Assembly (NCBI RefSeq): GCF_015687155.1
Contig: NZ_JADPQF010000003.1
Span: 62,001-126,000, forward strand
DNA from: Aliikangiella sp. G2MR2-5
GTDB lineage: Bacteria; Pseudomonadota; Gammaproteobacteria; Enterobacterales; Kangiellaceae
Reading direction: 5' to 3'
DNA length: 64,000 nucleotides
Positions 58,077 through 64,000 of this stretch are shown one piece after another. The notes under the pieces were generated by a model. The model saw only the letters and a program-made list of their open reading frames with translations, searched no databases and was not told the DNA's origin. Positions within the stretch are counted from its first letter, which is position 1, and every line of letters begins with the position of its first letter. Both the position numbers and the translations under genes were made by a program.

Positions 58077-59323
58077 TGAAAAAATTAACGATTTTTTGGG
58101 GTGATAAAAATAGCGACAGCTTTTACTGGCTTTCTGAAGGGGAGTCTAATAGTGGTGGCGCTATTTCACAGCTTGAGAGTCATGAGATCTTAAAAGATGA
58201 TCTCAACTGTCTTGCTGAAATGGCAGAAGGCGCTCAAGTAAGCTTGATTATTTCCAGTAATGATGTCCATTATAATGCTGTTTCGATTCCTGGAAAGGCA
58301 CAAAGACACCTACGCAAAGCGGTACCTTACTTGTTAGAAGAGCAGGTTGCAGAAGCTGTTGATGACCTCTTTATCGCTTTAGGTGGAAAAAACTCAAAGG
58401 ATCAAATTGAAGTCAGAGCAATCAACTCTGCCTATTTTGCTTCGCTCATTAAACGGTTCAAGAACGCAGAAATTTCGATTAGTCGTATCATTATCGATCT
58501 GGATACACTGCCAGCCTCTGAAGACTGCATGCAGGCAGTATTATTGAATGAAGATGTTTTGGTTGTTGCGCAAAGCGGAGAGCGTTGGCGTTGTACTGCT
58601 TCTGATTTTAGCTGGATAGTGCAAAAACAATTGCAAGCTTTGGAGAGTGAAGAGGAAATGCCTGTGGCTATTCCTTTGGAAGTCATTTGTGAAAATGAAG
58701 ATGATTATATGTTGTTTGAACAGGTATTACCTGCCGGTCGATTCGCTCCAAACTTAAATCTGGTGGAAAGTGTAAAGCAGTTTCTGAGTGAGCAACAACA
58801 TAAGAGTATTAATCTTTTACAGGGAGAGTTTGAGCCCAAAAAAGAAAATACGCCCCTTAAAAAATTCTTAATAAAAATTTCCTCAGTGGCTGCAGTTGTT
58901 TTGTGTGCGCAAATTGTTTGGGCCGGTTCTCAATGGTTTAGTTTGTCGGCTAAGTCAGAACAGCTGGAAAGGCAAAAAGAGGTTATGTGGAAGCAGGTTT
59001 TTCCTGGTAGGAAAATGCCCAAAACTGCTGACAAACAGATCAGAGCAAAAATGCGTGAATTAGCTGGTGGGCAGGGTGATAATGCTTTTGTCCAAATGTT
59101 GGACTCGGTGACATCTCAAATAAAGAGCTTTAGTGAACTCTATCCGACAAATGTTAGTTATGATGCAGCAAGAAATGAATTAAGACTGGATTTGATTGGT
59201 AAAGAGTACGCTACCTTGAATAATTATAGAGATCAACTGATTCAGGCAGGATTTCAGGTAGATATGAACTCTGCTTCACAACGTGGCGAAGGCTATTCCT
59301 CGCGTTTTATTGTTAAAAAATAA
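58076..59323 (+). CDS. gspL: Type II secretion system protein GspL
   Basis: The 415-residue bitopic protein has a cytoplasmic actin-like domain (1-250, SIPGKAQRHLRKAVPYLLEEQVA) that holds GspE and a membrane helix at about 264-283. The small periplasmic ferredoxin-like domain ends in FQVDMNSASQRGEGYSSRF. Connects ATPase to the platform and to GspM. Confidence 0.94.
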   Translation: MKKLTIFWGDKNSDSFYWLSEGESNSGGAISQLESHEILKDDLNCLAEMAEGAQVSLIISSNDVHYNAVSIPGKAQRHLRKAVPYLLEEQVAEAVDDLFIALGGKNSKDQIEVRAINSAYFASLIKRFKNAEISISRIIIDLDTLPASEDCMQAVLLNEDVLVVAQSGERWRCTASDFSWIVQKQLQALESEEEMPVAIPLEVICENEDDYMLFEQVLPAGRFAPNLNLVESVKQFLSEQQHKSINLLQGEFEPKKENTPLKKFLIKISSVAAVVLCAQIVWAGSQWFSLSAKSEQLERQKEVMWKQVFPGRKMPKTADKQIRAKMRELAGGQGDNAFVQMLDSVTSQIKSFSELYPTNVSYDAARNELRLDLIGKEYATLNNYRDQLIQAGFQVDMNSASQRGEGYSSRFIVKK

Positions 59324-59335
59324 CAGGGGAAAATT

Positions 59336-59815
59336 ATGGAACAATTAAAACAATGGTTTGAATCCCTGGATGAAAAAGAACAAAAACTGGTGCTTGTCTT
59401 ATCGGTGTTTATTTTGTTGGTTATGATATTTTTCGCTTTGGTTAAACCTATCAATGACCAGGTGGGAAAACTTGAATCAAAAGTTAAAGGTCAGGAAAGA
59501 ATAATCGCTCAATGGTCTGACTCTATTCCAAAGATTTTGGCGAGTGGTGGAAGAGGAAGCGGAGCGACAAGTAGTCAATCGCTTAGCTCTGTAGTAACAG
59601 CATCCACCAGACAATTTAATTTGCGTGTATCCAGAGTCCAGGAAAAAAATAGTGGAGAGCTTCAAGTCTGGTTCGATAACGTTCCATTTAATGATTTTAT
59701 GAACTGGATTGGAGAGCTTGGAAATCGATACAAAGTTTCGGTTGCCAGTGTCAATATTCGGAGTAAAGACAGAAACGGTCTTATTAGCATCGATGTAAAA
59801 CTTAGAAAAGGCTAG
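59336..59815 (+). CDS. gspM: Type II secretion system protein GspM
   Basis: This 159-residue protein has one membrane helix at about 19-38 after a charged start (LKQWFESLDEKEQKLVLVLSVF). The periplasmic domain includes VQEKNSGELQVWFDNVPFNDFMNWIGEL, the GspM signature with the Trp-Ile. It stabilises GspL and the platform. Confidence 0.93.
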   Translation: MEQLKQWFESLDEKEQKLVLVLSVFILLVMIFFALVKPINDQVGKLESKVKGQERIIAQWSDSIPKILASGGRGSGATSSQSLSSVVTASTRQFNLRVSRVQEKNSGELQVWFDNVPFNDFMNWIGELGNRYKVSVASVNIRSKDRNGLISIDVKLRKG

Positions 59816-59843
59816 CGCAAGCTACGGATCAAATGGGAAAATA

Positions 59844-60599
59844 ATGAAGAAAAAAATACTCATCGGTTTGTTACTATTTGTCGTGTTTATTATCATATTA
59901 GCACCGGCATCGCTAATCAAAAACTTATCATCAAAGCAAGAGCTGGTATTGTTGAGAGGCTTTTCTGGAACTTTGTGGTCTGGGGAAATTGCATCTGTTT
60001 CTGCTCGCAAGCTAAGCTTGGAAGATGTTAAATATGACATTAAAGTTTTACCTCTCTTCTGGGCAATGTTCTCTGTTGATCTGGATATTAGTAAAGGTGA
60101 CATTAAAGGCAGTCTAACTTTTAGTGCAGATCAAAATTTCCAGATAAGTCACTCTGTAAATAATGCGAATATTCGCTTCGATGCAAAACTGTTGGAAAAT
60201 TTCGTTAATACAATGGGTGCAAAAATTGGCGGAAATGTTTCAACATCAGAACTAGATATAACCATTGATAAAGGAAAGCCATCATTTCTTGAAGGCGTTA
60301 CTCGTTGGCGAAATGCATCGGTAAACTTTGCGGGTCAAAACTTGTCATTAGGAGATTTTTCGGTTCGCTTTATGACCAATGAAAAAAATGGTGATATTAA
60401 AGGAAGGCTGGAAAAAGGGAAAAACATACTTGATCTGCAAGGTGAAGTTACTTTGGCCAAGTCGGGAGAGTTGGAGTTTATAGGAAGTGCTTCTAGCCAA
60501 ATTGACAAAGGATTGTTAATGGCGGTATCTATGTACAAGAATGGAAATGAAGCTAATGGTCGAATTCCTATAAAATTCAAGCAAAAGCTGTTTAAGTAG
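59844..60599 (+). CDS. gspN: Type II secretion system protein GspN
   Basis: The 251-residue protein has an N-terminal membrane helix (about 3-23) and a periplasmic part with the GspN motifs LLRGFSGTLWSGEIASV and LPLFWAMFSVDLDI. GspN is present only in some systems and often dispensable; its role is unclear. It closes the gsp operon; yrfG follows after 27 bases. Confidence 0.9.
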   Translation: MKKKILIGLLLFVVFIIILAPASLIKNLSSKQELVLLRGFSGTLWSGEIASVSARKLSLEDVKYDIKVLPLFWAMFSVDLDISKGDIKGSLTFSADQNFQISHSVNNANIRFDAKLLENFVNTMGAKIGGNVSTSELDITIDKGKPSFLEGVTRWRNASVNFAGQNLSLGDFSVRFMTNEKNGDIKGRLEKGKNILDLQGEVTLAKSGELEFIGSASSQIDKGLLMAVSMYKNGNEANGRIPIKFKQKLFK

Positions 60600-60626
60600 T
60601 TACTAATAACTTGATGGAAATATATT

Positions 60627-61298
60627 GTGTCTAGTGAGCCCTTGGTCGATTGGAGTTTAATTGATACTGTTCTGCTTGATATGGATGGCACTATACTCGA
60701 TTTGGCTTTCGATAATTATTTTTGGCTCGAGTTTATGCCAACAGTTTATGCCAAGAAAAATGCTCTTTCTTTAGAGGAAAGCAAATTATATTTGGCGAAT
60801 AGCTATGGTGCAATTGAGGGAAAACTACAATGGTACTGTCTCGACTTCTGGAGTGATCGACTTCAATTAGATATTCCAGAGCTTAAGCAATCGGTAGGCG
60901 AGCGAGTTTCCTTTAGAACCGGAGCGGTAGAATTTTTGTCTTTTCTTAATAAGATGAATAAAAAGGTTTATCTGGTCACTAATGCCCACCCTAAAAGTCT
61001 GGAAATTAAAATGCTTAACGCAGATTTTCATCAGTATTTTAATGATTTATCAAGCTCTCACGAGTTTGGATTTCCAAAAGAAGAGCAAGCCTATTGGCTA
61101 GCTCTTGAGTCCAGGTACGGTTTCGACAAGCATCGGACATTGTTTATTGATGATAGCGAGAGTATCTTAGAGTCTGCCCAGAATTATGGTATTAAAAGAG
61201 TGCTTGGCATTTTGCAGCCCGACTCCACTCGACCTCCAATTGAGCATTCTCGATTTGAAAGAATAAATAACTTCCTGCGGTTTATTAACAATGAATAA
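60627..61298 (+). CDS. yrfG: HAD-family nucleotidase YrfG-like (GMP/IMP 5'-nucleotidase)
   Basis: The 223-residue haloacid-dehalogenase hydrolase has motif I DTVLLDMDGTILDL, motif II VYLVTNAHP and motif IV FIDDSE. The length and FDNYFWLEFMP stretch match E. coli YrfG, a purine nucleotide phosphatase. The start is GTG at 60627. It overlaps nudE by eight bases, and the yrfG-nudE pairing is found also in E. coli. Confidence 0.9.
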   Translation: MSSEPLVDWSLIDTVLLDMDGTILDLAFDNYFWLEFMPTVYAKKNALSLEESKLYLANSYGAIEGKLQWYCLDFWSDRLQLDIPELKQSVGERVSFRTGAVEFLSFLNKMNKKVYLVTNAHPKSLEIKMLNADFHQYFNDLSSSHEFGFPKEEQAYWLALESRYGFDKHRTLFIDDSESILESAQNYGIKRVLGILQPDSTRPPIEHSRFERINNFLRFINNE

Positions 61299-61860
61299 GG
61301 TCTTCAAAAAACCTCAAATACTATCGCGTAAAATCACAGCAAAAACTCGAATTTTTTGCGTTGAAGAGTTGGCGCTGAAGTTCTCTAATGGTGCCGAGCG
61401 AACATACGAGCGAATGGTTTCTGGCGGTAGCGGGGCAGTGATGGTTGTTGCAATAAGTGAAGATGAAGAACTGATTTTGATTCGTGAGTACTCAGCGGGA
61501 ACCAATGATTACCAGCTTGCTTTTCCTAAAGGATTGCGAGATGAAGGAGAAACACTGGAGGAAGCTGCAAACAGAGAGCTTATGGAAGAAGTAGGTCTTG
61601 GCGCAGGCAAGATAACGCACTTAAAAAACATGACTTTAGCGCCGGGATATTTTACGCATCGCATGGATTTGTTCCTGGCAGAGTCTCTCTATATTAGAAA
61701 GTTAGAAGGTGATGAGCCGGAGCCATTGGAAGTTGTAAGGTGGCCACTCGAAAATGTTGACCAACTACTGGAAAATGAGCATTTTACCGAAGCCCGCTCG
61801 ATTGCTGCGCTGTTACTGGTTGTTCGACTTAGACAGGGAGTGAAAGGAGAACAATATTAA
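61291..61860 (+). CDS. nudE: ADP compounds hydrolase NudE
   Basis: This 189-residue Nudix enzyme hydrolyses ADP-ribose, Ap3A and NADH-type dinucleotides. The Nudix box GLRDEGETLEEAANRELMEE is complete, ending VGLG. N-terminal beta-sheet includes FSNGAERTYERMV. It is in a tight yrfG-nudE-cysQ series. Confidence 0.94.
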   Translation: MNKVFKKPQILSRKITAKTRIFCVEELALKFSNGAERTYERMVSGGSGAVMVVAISEDEELILIREYSAGTNDYQLAFPKGLRDEGETLEEAANRELMEEVGLGAGKITHLKNMTLAPGYFTHRMDLFLAESLYIRKLEGDEPEPLEVVRWPLENVDQLLENEHFTEARSIAALLLVVRLRQGVKGEQY

Positions 61861-61864
61861 CGTT

Positions 61865-62695
61865 TTGAGTAGCGATTTAACCAAAATTCTTCAGCAAGTT
61901 TGTGAGGTTGCAATTAATGCCGGTAAGGTGATCTTGCCGATATATCAAAGCGATAATTTTGAAGTTGAAAGCAAACAAGATAATACACCTTTAACCAGAG
62001 CCGATCTTGCTTCTCACCATATTATTATTGAACAACTCAATAAACTTTATCCTTCAATTCCATGTTTGTCTGAGGAAGGGAAAGAAATTCAAATTAAGCA
62101 CAGAAAAGACTGGCCGTATTGTTTTATTATTGACCCTCTGGATGGAACCAAAGAGTTCATAGATAAAAATGGAGAGTTCTCTGTCAACATTGCATTGGTC
62201 AAGAAAAATAAGCCGATTCTTGGAGTGATCTACGCACCCGTAAAAGATGTTCTCTATTTTGCTGCTGAAGATGTCGGAGCATTCAAACGTTCGCCTGAGC
62301 AAGAGAGTTTACCCATTAGAGCGCGGCAATTAGAACAGAGTAAAAGAGGCGCTCAGTGTACAGTGCTAATGAGTAGACGAAGTTCACAAAAGGTAATTGA
62401 AAATATTTGTCGCCAGTTAGATGAATATGAAATAAAGATGTGTGGGAGTGCTCTAAAAATGTGTCTTATTGCAGAAGGGGTTGCCGATCTCTATCCTAAA
62501 TTAGGCCCAACCTGTGAATGGGACACTGCTGCCGCCCAGGTTATTCTGGAACAAGCAGGTGGTAGACTTGTTGACCTTCATATGAAACCTCTGCTTTATA
62601 ACACAAAAGAAAGTCTAATCAATCCTTATTTTATAGCTTTTGGGGATTCGTCGTTTGAGTGGCAAAATAGATTAAATTTCGAAGTAGTAAGTTAG
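61865..62695 (+). CDS. cysQ: 3'(2'),5'-bisphosphate nucleotidase CysQ
   Basis: The 276-residue inositol-monophosphatase-fold enzyme removes the 3'-phosphate of PAP formed in sulfate assimilation. The metal-site motifs are EEGKE (about 73), DPLDGTKEFI and EWDTAAAQVIL. The TTG at 61865 is taken as start; the AGGAG lies rather far (about 14 bases) upstream. No cys operon is near. Confidence 0.93.
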   Translation: MSSDLTKILQQVCEVAINAGKVILPIYQSDNFEVESKQDNTPLTRADLASHHIIIEQLNKLYPSIPCLSEEGKEIQIKHRKDWPYCFIIDPLDGTKEFIDKNGEFSVNIALVKKNKPILGVIYAPVKDVLYFAAEDVGAFKRSPEQESLPIRARQLEQSKRGAQCTVLMSRRSSQKVIENICRQLDEYEIKMCGSALKMCLIAEGVADLYPKLGPTCEWDTAAAQVILEQAGGRLVDLHMKPLLYNTKESLINPYFIAFGDSSFEWQNRLNFEVVS

Positions 62696-62762
62696 CACTC
62701 AATAATTTGAGCGCCGAAGGAAATACCATAATAAACAATAAACAAAAGTAAAGAGAGAGACA

Positions 62763-64000
62763 ATGCATTTCAAACTCACAAAATTTTCGTGTTTATTAAT
62801 TGCACTAGTTTTTGCATTTAATGTTGAAGCTAAAAAGCAGGTAATGACATTAGAACAAACCGTAGAAGCTAGGTCGGTGAGGAGTGTTTCTGTATCACCC
62901 AATGGTTTGTCTACCGCATATACGTTAAGCGTACCTCGCGATGTTTACGCTGAAAAAGATGGTGCCAGCTATTTGGAGTTGCACTTGATAGATTCAAAAG
63001 GGAATAGTCGACGATTTATTACTGGTAAAGTTGCGGTTAGCTCCATCGCCTGGAGTCCTGATAGTCAGTATATTTATTATTTGGCCAAAAGAAATGACGA
63101 CAAGTACAAAAGTATTTATCGAATTGCAGTTGATGGTGGCGAATCTGAAAAAATCATTTCAACCAAAAATGACATAAGTAATTTTAGCATTAACTTTGAC
63201 GGTCGAAAGCTTGTTTATCTGGCCAAGCCAGGTAAAGACAAGAACGAAAAAAAATTAAAAGATAAGGGATTTAAAGCCAAGGTCTACGAAGAGTCTATTG
63301 AACTGGCGAGCGCTTATCTGGTGGACCTGGAAAACCTGAAAAATGAACATGAAAAGCTTGATATTCGGGGTCATGTGCATTCAGTGAAGAGTCATCCGAA
63401 GAAAGATGAGTTGCTGATACGTGTTTCTCCTACAGCATTGATTGATGATAACTATGTCGCTTCACAATATCAGGTTGTTGATTTTTCCGGCAAAGTAAAA
63501 ACGCGATTTGAAACTGAAGGAAAATTAGGTAATGCGAGCTGGTCAAAAGATGGAAAACTGATTGCAATTATCGGAGCTGCTGGAAAACACGACCCTGCCG
63601 CAGGCCGATTATTCGTGGGGGAAGTTACGAGTGGAAAGTTGTCTGAGCCAGTAAAAAACTATCAAGGACATGTGAGGTCAATACAGTGGCTATCTGAATA
63701 CCAACTCGCTTTTTTGGGGCATGTCGGAACAAAGAGTCAGGTTTCAATTCTTAATGTCGATAATAACAAAGTAACAACAAGAGTTGCTGCCGGTGATCTA
63801 GTATTAACATCTCTTTCAGCAGATCACGAAGGTAAGTTATTGGCTGGCACAGCGAGCTCTGATAGCACGCCAAGTGAAGTATTTTATTTCTTTCAGAATC
63901 AAACTAAAAGAATGACTGTTTCCAACCCGTGGTTAGAAGACATTCTAATGCCGAAACAGGAAACTATTACCTATAAAGCCAGAGATGGAATGGAACTTGA
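62763..64000 (+). CDS. S9-family peptidase, N-terminal part (runs off the window)
   Basis: The frame starts at ATG 62763 after AAGAGAGACA and is open to the window end (412 codons). A signal peptide (LTKFSCLLIALVFAFNVEA) precedes a beta-propeller with TolB/DPP-like repeats: VRSVSVSPNG, SSIAWSPDSQYIYYLAKR and WSKDGKLIAIIG. The last visible residues, ITYKARDGMELE, are the usual junction to the alpha/beta-hydrolase catalytic domain of acylaminoacyl/prolyl-oligopeptidase-like enzymes. The Ser-Asp-His triad lies beyond the window. Probably a periplasmic or exported dipeptidyl/acyl peptidase. Confidence 0.9.
   Translation, partial: MHFKLTKFSCLLIALVFAFNVEAKKQVMTLEQTVEARSVRSVSVSPNGLSTAYTLSVPRDVYAEKDGASYLELHLIDSKGNSRRFITGKVAVSSIAWSPDSQYIYYLAKRNDDKYKSIYRIAVDGGESEKIISTKNDISNFSINFDGRKLVYLAKPGKDKNEKKLKDKGFKAKVYEESIELASAYLVDLENLKNEHEKLDIRGHVHSVKSHPKKDELLIRVSPTALIDDNYVASQYQVVDFSGKVKTRFETEGKLGNASWSKDGKLIAIIGAAGKHDPAAGRLFVGEVTSGKLSEPVKNYQGHVRSIQWLSEYQLAFLGHVGTKSQVSILNVDNNKVTTRVAAGDLVLTSLSADHEGKLLAGTASSDSTPSEVFYFFQNQTKRMTVSNPWLEDILMPKQETITYKARDGMEL

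Overview
The window is a stretch of chromosome from a moderately AT-rich gammaproteobacterium. The evidence is the E. coli-like order thrU-tyrU-glyT-thrT-tufB, then trpT-secE-nusG-rplKAJL-rpoBC and rpsLG-fusA-tufA, together with GreB, Hsp33, Hsp15, NudE, the YrfG-type nucleotidase, a MaoP-like protein and a full gspC-N type II secretion operon. A marine Kangiella/Aliikangiella-like member of the old Oceanospirillales is my best guess. That is inference from gene content; I cannot search a database. I see no prophage, transposon, integrase, CRISPR array or rRNA.

Layout. (1) 1-6.5 kb: the 3' end of an aminomuconate/hydroxymuconate-type semialdehyde dehydrogenase, a membrane-anchored glutamate-synthase-like flavoprotein, a MaoP/DUF413 protein, a hexapeptide acyltransferase, greB (-), a GabD-type dehydrogenase and a DUF1835 protein. 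(2) 6.5-10.7 kb (-): a three-gene unit of small PstS-like periplasmic protein, porin-like beta-barrel and GGDEF-EAL sensor. (3) 10.9-15.2 kb (-): a CPBP protease, then an apparent redox operon of TlpA thioredoxin, Tat-exported gluconate-dehydrogenase subunit-3-like protein and GMC flavoprotein. (4) 15.4-18.3 kb: murB-birA-coaX.

(5) 18.5-37.5 kb: the information-processing core. Four tRNA genes with two look-alike promoters lead into tufB, trpT, secE and nusG (terminator). Then come rplKA, an L10-type leader, rplJL, a structured spacer, rpoBC, a consensus promoter, rpsLG, fusA and tufA, ending at a strong terminator. The S10 operon does not follow tufA. The two tuf genes are nearly identical in DNA, which indicates gene conversion. 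(6) 37.6-48.1 kb: single genes on both strands: a periplasmic-sensor diguanylate cyclase, a pentapeptide-repeat/potassium-channel fusion, hslO, a DUF1338 protein divergent from a LysR regulator, an orphan methyltransferase, a cysteine-containing unknown, a second EF-G (fusA2) with its own promoter and terminator, and hslR. (7) 48.6-60.6 kb: gspCDEFGHIJKLMN. (8) 60.6-64 kb: yrfG-type nucleotidase, nudE, cysQ and the start of an S9 peptidase that runs off the end.

Most of the window is conserved core genome and I do not claim a new system. The observations I rate highest are: short tandem duplications (15-18 bp) in four intergenic regions, two of which copy the end of a gene including its stop codon; the substrate-binding/porin/GGDEF-EAL unit, whose first gene may start at an AUU codon; a DUF1338-LysR pair sharing a region with a clear T-N11-A dyad; and two mutually exclusive RNA pairings between rplL and rpoB.
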